From: an uncultured Prevotella sp.
GTDB taxonomy: Bacteria > Bacteroidota > Bacteroidia > Bacteroidales > Bacteroidaceae
Length of the DNA stretch: 13,270 bases
Assembly (NCBI GenBank): GCA_934183135.1
Contig: CAKPRX010000061.1
Span: forward strand, 1-13,270
Direction: 5' to 3'
Shown: in pieces, positions 1 to 7,092 of the stretch
Layout: the number at the start of each line of letters is the position of its first letter
Position numbering within the stretch: the first letter of the stretch is position 1
Position numbers and translations under genes: made by a program
Notes under the pieces: model-generated
What the model was told of the DNA's origin: nothing
What the model saw: the letters and a program-made list of their open reading frames with translations, nothing else
The model's database searches: none

Positions 1-90
1 CCAAATTTTATTAGTTATATTACGTTAATTAACTCTCTCATTTTCAAACGATTACGTTAGAATTAACAGAGTATTGTCATAGAGGAGCGA
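1..90. other. AT-rich left-edge spacer with no gene seen
   Basis: No coding region is supported here. The stretch is strongly A+T-rich. It carries an imperfect direct repeat: ATTACGTTAATTAAC at 19-33 and ATTACGTTAGAATTAAC at 51-67, 32 bp apart. The first copy includes the perfect palindrome GTTAATTAAC (24-33). It may be the promoter or operator region of a gene left of the window, but nothing in the window confirms that. Confidence 0.4.
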
Positions 91-140
91 AAATAAATAA
101 GCCCCACCAGCCTTAACACTGTATGCAAGGTTGGTGGGGC
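91..140 (-). terminator. Rho-independent terminator after the serpin gene
   Basis: Read on the minus strand, this lies 21 nt past the serpin stop. The arms GCCCCACCAGCCTT (101-114) and AAGGTTGGTGGGGC (127-140) pair over 14 bp with a single G-U wobble around a 12-nt loop. On the minus strand the hairpin is followed by a T-rich tail, TTATTTATTTTC (89-100). On the plus strand it is followed by an A/T-rich stretch, so it could also stop rightward transcription. It marks the end of the C10–serpin unit. Confidence 0.8.
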
Positions 141-161
141 CACATATTTATTATATATGAC

Positions 162-1385
162 TTATAGTTTGACCACTTTGCCCATAAACAGGATGGCGCC
201 TGTGGTATTCTCGCGGATAGCGAAGATAAACGGATGGTCAAAAGTACAAATATAAGGCCGAATAGAAGCGCCATCCACCGCCGACCCAGCCGAGACGGCA
301 GCCACCTTGGTGCCATTCTCGTCAACGTTCAGCGCCACATTGTGCACCATTTTCATAAAGAGTATTTGTGCATTGCCTCCAATATTAGGGAAGACGCCAT
401 CTTTGACATTGGGCATGCCCAGGTCGGCCATCATGTCCAGTACCTTATCCCATCCGGAGGTGATCGAGAAACGGGGCAGAGCTACCTTTGTGTAGTGTTC
501 TGTCATCTGCTTATGCCATCCCCACCAGTCGGCATTCTCGGCTATGCTGTCCAGCTGTTCGCTCTTATGGGGCATCACCAGCATCATACTGTAATATCCC
601 TTGCCATAGGGCAGCTCTACCATCTGCAGAGAGTCGTCACTATATTGCAAACAGTCTAAATAGTTTTCCATAGTCTTTGGGGTCGACTCTGTTCCGTCGA
701 TATTGTAGAATGGGCTCCGCTGGGTGTAAGACGGGTCAAATGGCTTGGCCCACTTACCATCAAAGCAGTTGGCATTGGCCAGCACAAGGTGTGCTTTGTC
801 CACCTCTAACGGCACACTCGTAATGAGGCCATTCGTACATTTCTGTGCCCACTGGTCTATCTGCTGCTTAGCCTCAGTGGGGTTGGCTCTAAAGTCAACC
901 ACCGACATCTGGGCTTTGTAATACTGCTGAATAGTTTCTTTAAAACGATGCTGATAGGGGAACCCCTGGTCTATCCAGGTAGCATTGTCGAGGGTTACCT
1001 TGACATACCCATCGTTCTGCGACAGCTTGTTGAGCAGGGCCAGGTTGCTGGCGTTGAGATGGCCGAGGTCGTCAAAGCCCATGGCCCCCACCATCTCGGT
1101 ACACAGGCCCTCTGTGGCGCCATTGGCGGCCATCGACAGCATATACTGCATGCTCATAGGGGCCACACATACGTTCTTGCCAGCATACTCGGGCTGCGAT
1201 GAGAACACGGTGAGCAGCTTGTTAGCAAACTTGTTGCTCTGCTCGGCAAAGGGGGTCTGTTCTACTTTGGAGTATTCCTGGGGGATGGACTTGAGGTCGT
1301 CATTCCCTATTACGTCGTCGTTCGAACAGGCGGCTACCGACAATAGCAGTGTCAGAATAGCTGAAATGGAAAATAACTTTTTCAT
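162..1385 (-). CDS. Serpin family protease inhibitor, lipoprotein
   Basis: A 407-residue serpin, the usual length for the family including a signal peptide. The N-terminus is a lipoprotein signal with lipobox VAAC (Cys20), followed by S-N-D-D. Acidic residues just after the lipidated Cys resemble Bacteroidetes surface-export signals, so exposure on the outer surface is plausible. The serpin core is clear: NVCVAPMSMQYML near 71-83, and the C-terminal signature FDHPFIFAIRENTTGAILF (382-400). The reactive-centre loop runs from about Glu356 (P17) to Thr381. The hinge ENGTKVAAVSA has Gly and Thr at P15 and P14 and mostly small residues after, as in inhibitory serpins, although P12 and P9 are Val. 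The loop is about two residues longer than in alpha-1-antitrypsin, so P1 cannot be fixed; it lies in or near DGASIR. The gene follows the C10 protease by 70 bp on the same strand, suggesting cotranscription. Confidence 0.93.
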   Translation of the reverse strand: MKKLFSISAILTLLLSVAACSNDDVIGNDDLKSIPQEYSKVEQTPFAEQSNKFANKLLTVFSSQPEYAGKNVCVAPMSMQYMLSMAANGATEGLCTEMVGAMGFDDLGHLNASNLALLNKLSQNDGYVKVTLDNATWIDQGFPYQHRFKETIQQYYKAQMSVVDFRANPTEAKQQIDQWAQKCTNGLITSVPLEVDKAHLVLANANCFDGKWAKPFDPSYTQRSPFYNIDGTESTPKTMENYLDCLQYSDDSLQMVELPYGKGYYSMMLVMPHKSEQLDSIAENADWWGWHKQMTEHYTKVALPRFSITSGWDKVLDMMADLGMPNVKDGVFPNIGGNAQILFMKMVHNVALNVDENGTKVAAVSAGSAVDGASIRPYICTFDHPFIFAIRENTTGAILFMGKVVKL

Positions 1386-1455
1386 AATTCACTTGTTTAA
1401 AATGGTAATTAATGTATAGTAATTCGCTTAATAATCTGTTGGGAAAGTTGACTTG

Positions 1456-2865
1456 TCAGTCCTCCCGTTTGAAATATAGTCTATCTTTATTAAAGCCCAT
1501 TATTTTTGTTATCACATAGTAAGTATCATCGCCATCATAGCCATTGATGAAAAGACTATTATAACCCATGTTACACTGATAGCTATAATTCTCGTTGAAA
1601 GAGCCTGCCGATTCGCGTAAGATTACACCGTACCTATCGGGATCGTAGAACGTCGTATCTTCCAAAAAGCGCCAGATGTACTCATACTCCGCAATTTCAT
1701 ATTTGCCACCATCTATTAAGAACATATGGCCTTGGGCAACGCCATCCTCAACCCCTCTGGTTATTACAGGATTCTTTTGGCCGAAGATAATCCTATTTAG
1801 GTCGATGTCTTTCTCACTTACAAATTTTCCTTTAACTCCCATTTTGTTCAAGAATGCTTGAGTCTTTGGATAAGTCGCATATGAATCGTTTGCACTATAA
1901 TTCATGTCAGTTTCTTTTCCTATATATCCCAGTACAAGTGCAACATTGTCCATTTGCTCTGGAGTATAAAGGTTGTAATTGTCTGTTAAGGCCAGTTCCT
2001 TCAGGTTCCATGTCGAGAAGTCTGTGAACGACTGTGTGTAGCCATTTTTATAGCCGCCCGTACACGTTCCTGCCCGTGGCATCTGGAACGTATAACCTTT
2101 CTGATCTTGAAGGAAATATAAGTATTGGGCAGTGGACACGGCTACACACCCTGCCTTAGATTTCTCTAAGGTATTCTCATCAAGTGATGGACAATATGCG
2201 TTGAACGGAGTTTCGCCATGCCATAAAGTTTTAGTTAGATGCGGGCAGATTATTGTCTTTCGGCTAACCTCTTCCATACCTACATAGATATATTCTCCTG
2301 GTACGGGTTGAGTGGGAATACGCTTAATGCCGCCATTCTGAGTGGCCCACACTTTTAGGCTTCCTGCATTTCTGTCATATTCATCGGTCTCAGCCAAACT
2401 TTTTGTCAGTTTTGCAATATCAGAAATCCAAAAGTCTATGGATTTGTTCTTTAGCAAGTCTTCTGCTTTCTTGCCAGTTTCTATAAAATTCTCGGCAAGG
2501 ACGACAGGCATGCGCTTGTCTACAGAGTAAAGTTTCCAACCTTTATTATAATTAACAAGATACATAATAGTATCCTTGTCATATACTACAGGTTCTATAT
2601 TATGGATGGCTGACGACAGCCCCCGGCTCTTCTGTCTGGTAGACAACAATGACAGCAAATCGTTCTGAGATATCTTAAACGCAGAACGTAAAGTTTGGCC
2701 ATTTTGGGGGGTGATTTGCAAATCGTATTTGATTTTTGAAATAAAATCTTTTGCGACTTGCATCTTTTCAGACTTCAGCGCGTCGGCCGAATCCAATACA
2801 TTTTCTGTGGCGCATGAACTCATGGCAGCCAGTGCGGCGATGGACAGTAATAAGTTTTTGCTCAT
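1456..2865 (-). CDS. C10 family cysteine peptidase (streptopain/interpain-like) lipoprotein
   Basis: A 469-residue papain-fold protease of MEROPS family C10 (SpeB, interpain). It starts with a lipoprotein-type signal; lipobox MSSC puts the lipidated Cys at 18. Residues about 20-180 form the propeptide, with the C10-type stretch YLVNYNKGWKLYSVDKRMP (102-120). The mature domain shows LWHGETPFNAYCP (214-226), the C10 substrate-site pattern, then the nucleophile in SKAGCVAVSTAQYL (Cys240), the catalytic His in AQGHMFLIDGG (His380), and a probable catalytic Asn432 in CNMGYNSLFINGY. In SpeB-like enzymes this last motif reads NWGWxG; here both Trp are replaced (Met, Tyr), so activity needs checking. 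The start at 2865 gives the signal peptide directly. It is the first gene of a leftward pair with the serpin. Base composition is more A+T-rich than the dapB side, consistent with transfer. Confidence 0.9.
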   Translation of the reverse strand: MSKNLLLSIAALAAMSSCATENVLDSADALKSEKMQVAKDFISKIKYDLQITPQNGQTLRSAFKISQNDLLSLLSTRQKSRGLSSAIHNIEPVVYDKDTIMYLVNYNKGWKLYSVDKRMPVVLAENFIETGKKAEDLLKNKSIDFWISDIAKLTKSLAETDEYDRNAGSLKVWATQNGGIKRIPTQPVPGEYIYVGMEEVSRKTIICPHLTKTLWHGETPFNAYCPSLDENTLEKSKAGCVAVSTAQYLYFLQDQKGYTFQMPRAGTCTGGYKNGYTQSFTDFSTWNLKELALTDNYNLYTPEQMDNVALVLGYIGKETDMNYSANDSYATYPKTQAFLNKMGVKGKFVSEKDIDLNRIIFGQKNPVITRGVEDGVAQGHMFLIDGGKYEIAEYEYIWRFLEDTTFYDPDRYGVILRESAGSFNENYSYQCNMGYNSLFINGYDGDDTYYVITKIMGFNKDRLYFKRED

Positions 2866-2976
2866 GGCGAACTGTTTTTAGTATGTGCCTACTCTTTAGG
2901 ATTTTCGGCTGTATCCCCTTTGGGCAGTTTGGTCTGGTATATCTCGAAGCTAACGGGAAATAAGCGTTTTCGGGTG

Positions 2977-3007
2977 TAAATATACATAAAATATGAATGT
3001 CAAACAA
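2977..3007 (-). promoter_or_regulatory. Putative promoter of the C10 protease–serpin unit
   Basis: On the minus strand, TATATTTA (2977-2984) resembles the Bacteroidetes -7 element TAnnTTTG with its last base changed. TTGTTTG (3001-3007) lies 16-20 bp upstream as a possible -33 element. It would give a leader of roughly 100 nt before the ATG at 2865. The -7 box lies in a small dyad TGTAAATATACA (2975-2986). Confidence 0.3.
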
Positions 3008-3443
3008 GTGAAATGATACTTTTTTTATAATGTATTGAATTTTAACAGTTCGGTTGGTTACGGCAGAGCCTATGAAAAGCGTTGTATATGTAGCGAGAGT
3101 CCATGTAATATGGGGGCTGGGCAGCGTTTCCTCATGGACGAAAGGCATGAGAGGCATGCGCAATTTTTGCGCCACCGCTTATCCCTTACGTTTTTTTGCA
3201 TGGGGAGACAGCAGACTTCTCGCTCTGAGTTCTGGATAATATCTCTCCGTCAACCACTTCGCGCCAGTCTTACATATACAGACACGACATATGGGGCACC
3301 CCCATATAGGATGAATGTCAGAACAGACAAATACTCATACAGCCGCATGCTTGCGGGGTGAGGGCAAGGTAATAGCAAGGTAAAAAGGCCCCGCCATAGC
3401 AAAAAACCTGACACTTTAGGGGTGTTTTCCCAAATATTATGTT

Positions 3444-3451
3444 TAACTTTG
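3444..3451 (+). promoter_or_regulatory. Putative -7 promoter element for dapB
   Basis: TAACTTTG is an exact match to the Bacteroidetes -7 consensus TAnnTTTG, 66 bp before the dapB ATG. The expected -33 position holds no clear TTTG, so only half the promoter is convincing. It lies inside the in-frame upstream extension of dapB that begins at a GTG at 3422, which argues for the downstream ATG start. Confidence 0.5.
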
Positions 3452-3517
3452 CCCATGATGCCCACGGCCATGGCGCCATGGACAGTAGTCAGTGTAACTA
3501 AGCTAAATACAACAGAT

Positions 3518-4273
3518 ATGAAAATAGCACTTATCGGCTATGGCAAGATGGGCCACATGATAGAGGAAATAGCCCGTCAGCGTGGCCACGAAATCGTAAG
3601 TATCATAGACGTAGACAACCAGGACGACTTTGACTCGCCCCAGTTTGCAACGGCCGACGTGGCCATCGAGTTTACCAACCCCACCGCCGCATACGGCAAC
3701 TACCTCAGGGCCTGGGCCCACGGGGTCAAGGTGGTGAGCGGTTCTACCGGATGGATGAACGACCACAAGGCCGACGTTGAGGCCATGACCCGTGGCGGAG
3801 CCCACACGCTGTTCTGGGCGTCTAACTTCAGTATAGGCGTGGCCATCTTCTCGGCCGTAAACCGTTATCTGGCCAAGATAATGAACGGCTTCCCACAGTA
3901 CGACGTTACCATGGAGGAAGTACACCATGTACATAAGCTCGACGCGCCCAGCGGCACGGCCATCACGCTGGCCGAGGAGATACTGGAGCAGCTGGACCGT
4001 AAGGACCAGTGGGTCAAGGGCCGTCAGGTGGCCGCCGATGGCACCGAGAGCGGTACCGACCAGGTGGCCCCCGACCAGTTGCCCATAGCCAGCATACGCC
4101 GTGGCGAGGTTCCGGGCATCCACTCCATCAGCTATGACTCTGACGCCGACCGCATCACCATCACCCACGATGCCCACTCGCGCCGCGGGTTTGCCCTGGG
4201 TGCCGTCCTGGCTGCCGAGTACACCCTTAATCACACGGGGCTGCTAACTACGTCGGACCTGTTTAAGTTCTAA
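3518..4273 (+). CDS. dapB: 4-hydroxy-tetrahydrodipicolinate reductase
   Basis: Cytosolic enzyme that uses NAD(P)H to reduce hydroxy-tetrahydrodipicolinate in the diaminopimelate/lysine pathway, which supplies peptidoglycan and lysine. The 251-residue product starts MKIALIGYGKMG, a nucleotide-binding loop with Gly at 7, 9 and 12. VVSGSTGW (72-79) is the conserved strand after the Rossmann domain. EVHHVHKLDAPSGTA (134-148) is the DapB signature with catalytic His136-His137, Lys140 and the substrate-binding PSGTA. ATG 3518 is chosen because it begins exactly at the family's N-terminal strand; the reading frame stays open upstream to a GTG at 3422, but the extra residues show no homology pattern and cover the putative promoter. 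The next gene starts 5 nt after the stop, so dapB probably leads an operon with the signal peptidase genes. Confidence 0.95.
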   Translation: MKIALIGYGKMGHMIEEIARQRGHEIVSIIDVDNQDDFDSPQFATADVAIEFTNPTAAYGNYLRAWAHGVKVVSGSTGWMNDHKADVEAMTRGGAHTLFWASNFSIGVAIFSAVNRYLAKIMNGFPQYDVTMEEVHHVHKLDAPSGTAITLAEEILEQLDRKDQWVKGRQVAADGTESGTDQVAPDQLPIASIRRGEVPGIHSISYDSDADRITITHDAHSRRGFALGAVLAAEYTLNHTGLLTTSDLFKF

Positions 4274-4278
4274 CGGCC

Positions 4279-5727
4279 ATGATAGATGTCAAGAAGGCTA
4301 ATATGAATATGCGGTGGCAGTGGACTAAGTTCATTGTCGTGCTGGTGTTGTACCTGGTGTTCCTGGTGTGGGTGAAGAGCTGGCTGGGACTCATCGTCGT
4401 CCCCTTTATCTACGATGCCTACATCTCCAAGAAGATACGTTGGAAATGGTGGGAAGAGGCCGAGACTCCCGTGCGTTTTATCATGAGTTGGGTCGACGCC
4501 CTGGTCTTTGCCCTGGTGGCCGTCTACTTCGTCAACCAGTTTTTCTTCCAGAACTACGTGATACCTTCCAGCTCGCTGGAGAAGAGTCTGCTTACGGGTG
4601 ACTACCTCTTCGTGAGCAAGGTGAGCTATGGCCCACGCATCCCGGAGACACCTCTGACCATGCCCCTGACGCAGCATACGCTGCCCATCGTCAATACCAA
4701 GAGCTATATAACATGGCCCCACTGGGACTATCGCCGTGTCAAGGGTCTGGGCCACGTCAGGCTCAATGACATCGTGGTGTTCAACTATCCTGCCGGCGAC
4801 TCCATACTGACCGAAGAGCAGTGGGCCAACTCTTACTACTCGCTCGTCTACTCGTATGGCGAACAGCTGTACGAGCAGGCTTACGGCCAGCAGCCCGATG
4901 TGCGCCAGCTCAGTCCGCTGCAGCAGCACCGTTACTACGAGTGTCTGTATGGCCTGGGCCGCGACTATATAGTGAACCACCCTAACGACTACGGCGACAT
5001 AGACTGGCGCCCCACCGACCGCCGCGAGAACTATGTGAAGCGCTGCGTGGGGCTGCCCGGACAGACGTTGCAGATCAGGAACCGCATCGTGTACCTGGAT
5101 GGCAAACCCAACAAGGAGCCTGACAATGTGCAGTATGCTTACAAGGTGGTGCTCAAGGGCGAGCTGCCCGACGAACTGCTCCGCGAGCTCTGTATCTCGG
5201 TCGAGGACATTACCAGCCTTAACCAGAACGGGTATATGCCGCTCACCCACCGCGCTGTCAGCGAGCTGCGTAAGCGCCGCGACCTGGTGGCCAGCATACA
5301 GCCCGTCGACGACGAGTCTACCTTTGACCTCTATCCCAAGAACGCTTACACGGGCTGGACGCGCGACAACTACGGCCCCGTCTGGATACCCAAGAAGGGG
5401 GCTACCGTCAAGCTCACGCTTCAGAACCTGCCTCTCTACGAGCGCTGTATCAAGAACTACGAGGGCAACGACCTGCGGGTAGACCCCCGGGGACGCATCC
5501 TCATCAATGGCAAGGTGGCCCGGAGCTATACCTTCAAGCTCGACTACTACTGGATGATGGGCGACAACCGCCACAACTCCGAGGACTCGCGCTACTGGGG
5601 CTTCGTGCCCGAGGACCACATCGTGGGCAAGCCCATCTTTGTGTGGTACAGTTCTGACCCTGACCGCCGCGGCTTCCGGGGTGTGCGCTGGAACCGTATC
5701 TTTAAGTGGGTAGATAATATCAAGTAA
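4279..5727 (+). CDS. lepB: Signal peptidase I (S26A), Bacteroidales long form
   Basis: Membrane-bound serine peptidase that removes signal peptides from exported proteins at the periplasmic face of the inner membrane. The 482-residue length matches the extended Bacteroidales form. Hydrophobic segments lie at about 17-45 and 72-91; the latter anchors the catalytic domain. The nucleophile box is VIPSSSLEKSL (94-104), with Ser99 as the expected nucleophile. The general base is Lys254 in NYVKRCVGLPGQ. The third box MMGDNRHNSEDSRYWG (426-441) is intact. A long insertion of about 100 residues separates the nucleophile and Lys strands, and another separates the Lys strand from the GDN box. Later ATGs at codons 9 and 11 are possible starts. 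It lies 5 nt after dapB and 5 nt before the second S26-like gene, so the three are probably cotranscribed. Confidence 0.95.
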   Translation: MIDVKKANMNMRWQWTKFIVVLVLYLVFLVWVKSWLGLIVVPFIYDAYISKKIRWKWWEEAETPVRFIMSWVDALVFALVAVYFVNQFFFQNYVIPSSSLEKSLLTGDYLFVSKVSYGPRIPETPLTMPLTQHTLPIVNTKSYITWPHWDYRRVKGLGHVRLNDIVVFNYPAGDSILTEEQWANSYYSLVYSYGEQLYEQAYGQQPDVRQLSPLQQHRYYECLYGLGRDYIVNHPNDYGDIDWRPTDRRENYVKRCVGLPGQTLQIRNRIVYLDGKPNKEPDNVQYAYKVVLKGELPDELLRELCISVEDITSLNQNGYMPLTHRAVSELRKRRDLVASIQPVDDESTFDLYPKNAYTGWTRDNYGPVWIPKKGATVKLTLQNLPLYERCIKNYEGNDLRVDPRGRILINGKVARSYTFKLDYYWMMGDNRHNSEDSRYWGFVPEDHIVGKPIFVWYSSDPDRRGFRGVRWNRIFKWVDNIK

Positions 5728-5732
5728 TCAGT

Positions 5733-6263
5733 ATGCGTAGCACCGTTAGGACTCTTGTGGCTGTGGCTATAGCGGCGGCGGTGCTCGTTGCCTTCAGGGC
5801 CCTTGTCTTTACCCTCTATACCATACCCGACAACTCGCTGGCGCCCTCGCTGGTGGCCGGCGATAGGGTGGTGGTCAACCGCTGGAGCTATGGGCTCCGC
5901 GTGGGTGGCAAGGGCCTGATAGGTTATACCAGGTGGTTTCGCCAGCCTGTCGAAAGGGGCGATTTTATCACCTTTGACACCCCCGTGTCGGCCACCGCGC
6001 CGTCTGGCAGCGGGGTGATGATGGGCCGCGTGGTGGCTGTGCCCGGCGACACGGTGCGTGTAAGCGGCCGGCTGTACGTGGTGCCCCGCGGCTGCCAGAT
6101 GTGTACCTGTACGGGCGCCGCGCCCTATGTGGTGGGCATGCACGCCAACGCGGGCCGGCTGCTGGTACCCGAGTGCGACATCATAGGCCGCGCCTCGTGG
6201 GTGGCTTACAACTTTACTCAATTCCAATTTGACCGTAACCGATGGTTCAGGACCGTACGCTGA
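5733..6263 (+). CDS. Short S26-like signal peptidase paralogue, probably inactive
   Basis: A 176-residue membrane protein clearly related to signal peptidase I: one N-terminal membrane segment (about 5-29), then LYTIPDNSLAPSLVAGDRV (28-46), the nucleophile box with Ser35 kept, and NRWSYGLRV (49-57). The strand that normally carries the general-base Lys reads MMGRVVAVPGDTV (96-108), with Gly98 where KR-V-V-G would have Lys. The GDNRxxSxDSR box is absent; the C-terminal equivalent is LLVPECDIIGRASWVAYN (143-160). It is therefore probably not an active Ser-Lys peptidase. A Cys group, C121-x2-C124-x-C126, with C148, sits in the extracytoplasmic part and could form disulfides or bind metal. The gene lies 5 nt after lepB and overlaps the next gene by 22 nt. 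The role is unknown; a LepB partner or a chaperone-like pseudoenzyme is inference. Confidence 0.85.
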   Translation: MRSTVRTLVAVAIAAAVLVAFRALVFTLYTIPDNSLAPSLVAGDRVVVNRWSYGLRVGGKGLIGYTRWFRQPVERGDFITFDTPVSATAPSGSGVMMGRVVAVPGDTVRVSGRLYVVPRGCQMCTCTGAAPYVVGMHANAGRLLVPECDIIGRASWVAYNFTQFQFDRNRWFRTVR

Positions 6264-6880
6264 CCTCGGCGCTGCTATCGACTACTTATTTCGGGCCCGT
6301 ACAGTGGTATCAGAAACTGAACCGCTATGGGCAGTGCCTGATAGAGCGCCACGAGAGTTTTATCAAACAGACATACCGTAACCGCATGGTTATCGCCACG
6401 GCCAACGGGCCGCAGACGCTGACCATTCCTACTACGCACGACTCCTCGATGCGTATCACCGACATTCGTATCTCTGACCATGCCAACTGGCGCCATGTTC
6501 ACTGGAACGCCCTCGCCTCTGCTTATGGCGAGAGTCCGTTTTTCGAGTATTACCAGGACGATATAAGGCCCTTCTATGAGCGCCGGTGGGAGTTTCTGTT
6601 CGACTTCAACTGGGCCATTATGGAGAAGATGGCAGAGCTCCTGGACCTGCGCCCTCATGTGGCCGTCACGGATAGCTATCTCCCAGCTTCGGCCGATTGC
6701 CGCCCCGATGGATTGGCCGATTTTAGGGCCTCTATCCGTCCTAAGCATCCCCTTGTCGATGCCGAGTTTGTGCCCCGCGCTTATTATCAGGTGTATGGGT
6801 GGCGCCACGGCTTTATCCCCAACCTCAGTGTGCTGGACCTCTTGTTCAACCAGGGCAACGAGGCTATCCTTTGGCTGTAG
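6242..6880 (+). CDS. WbqC-like family protein
   Basis: A 212-residue protein matching the WbqC-like family, found in Bacteroidetes and in polysaccharide loci. Members are proposed to act in surface glycan or nucleotide-sugar metabolism, but the reaction is not settled. Features seen: LLSTTYFGPVQWYQKL (11-26) at the N-terminus, SFIKQTYRNR (39-48), WRHVHWNALASAYGESPFFE (83-102), and the C-terminal GFIPNLSVLDLLFNQG (190-205). There is no signal peptide or membrane segment, so it is likely cytosolic. It overlaps the upstream S26-like gene by 22 nt, which suggests translational coupling; no other ATG lies near the conserved N-terminus. It is the last gene of the dapB unit, and its stop is followed directly by the A/G-rich repeat region rather than a clear terminator. 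Confidence 0.85.
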   Translation: MVQDRTLTSALLSTTYFGPVQWYQKLNRYGQCLIERHESFIKQTYRNRMVIATANGPQTLTIPTTHDSSMRITDIRISDHANWRHVHWNALASAYGESPFFEYYQDDIRPFYERRWEFLFDFNWAIMEKMAELLDLRPHVAVTDSYLPASADCRPDGLADFRASIRPKHPLVDAEFVPRAYYQVYGWRHGFIPNLSVLDLLFNQGNEAILWL

Positions 6881-6915
6881 CAGGGTAGGGCTGCGAAAGG
6901 TAAAAAAGGATTTTT

Positions 6916-6968
6916 GAAAGGCAAAAAAGTAAAAGGGCAAAAGGGCAAAAAGCGCTGCGAAAGGCAAA
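6916..6968 (+). repeat. A/G-rich heptad repeat, copy A (53 nt)
   Basis: This begins 35 nt after the WbqC-like stop. The run is built of units close to AAAAGGY with a period of about 7 nt, followed by AAAAAGCGCTGCGAAAG (6947-6963). By hand alignment it matches the minus strand of 7723-7775 at 46 of 53 positions, and all seven differences are transitions. A shorter related piece, CTGCGAAAGGTAAAA, lies at 6891-6905. Confidence 0.85.
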
Positions 6969-7092
6969 CAGACAACTGGGGGGAAGCAGGCAAAAGGTGC
7001 AGCGGTTGGGGGCGTGGCCGTCGTGTGGACTGGCATAGGCGCTATAGACGCTATAACCATGGGGCAAATAGTGAAAAACCTTTACACACGGC

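Larger units (their letters stand above)
2866..3517. other. Divergent spacer between the C10 gene and dapB, no gene supported
   Basis: 652 bp with no convincing ORF on either strand. It holds putative promoters for both flanking genes and several small dyads: GTCCATG (3099-3105) with CATGGAC (3133-3139); GCGCAA-TTT-TTGCGC (3158-3172); ATATGGGG-CAC-CCCCATAT (3289-3307); CCGCA-TGCT-TGCGG (3343-3356); and GCGGGG (3353-3358) with CCCCGC (3389-3394). The last two share bases and are alternatives. GCAAGGT occurs twice (3364-3370 and 3375-3381). No known riboswitch or RNA family was recognised. Confidence 0.55.

Noticed and set aside
3422..3517. N-terminal extension of dapB from a GTG at 3422
   Set aside because: The extra 32 residues show no family pattern, MKIALIGYGKMG is the normal DapB start, and a TAACTTTG promoter element lies inside the extension.
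2866..3517. Lysine riboswitch for dapB
   Set aside because: No lysine riboswitch core could be recognised, and the likely promoter leaves only about 60 nt of leader, too short for one.
4270..5619. 449-codon open frame on the minus strand opposite lepB
   Set aside because: It is a shadow of a G/C-rich real gene; its translation is Val/His-rich without motifs, while the plus strand encodes a clear signal peptidase.
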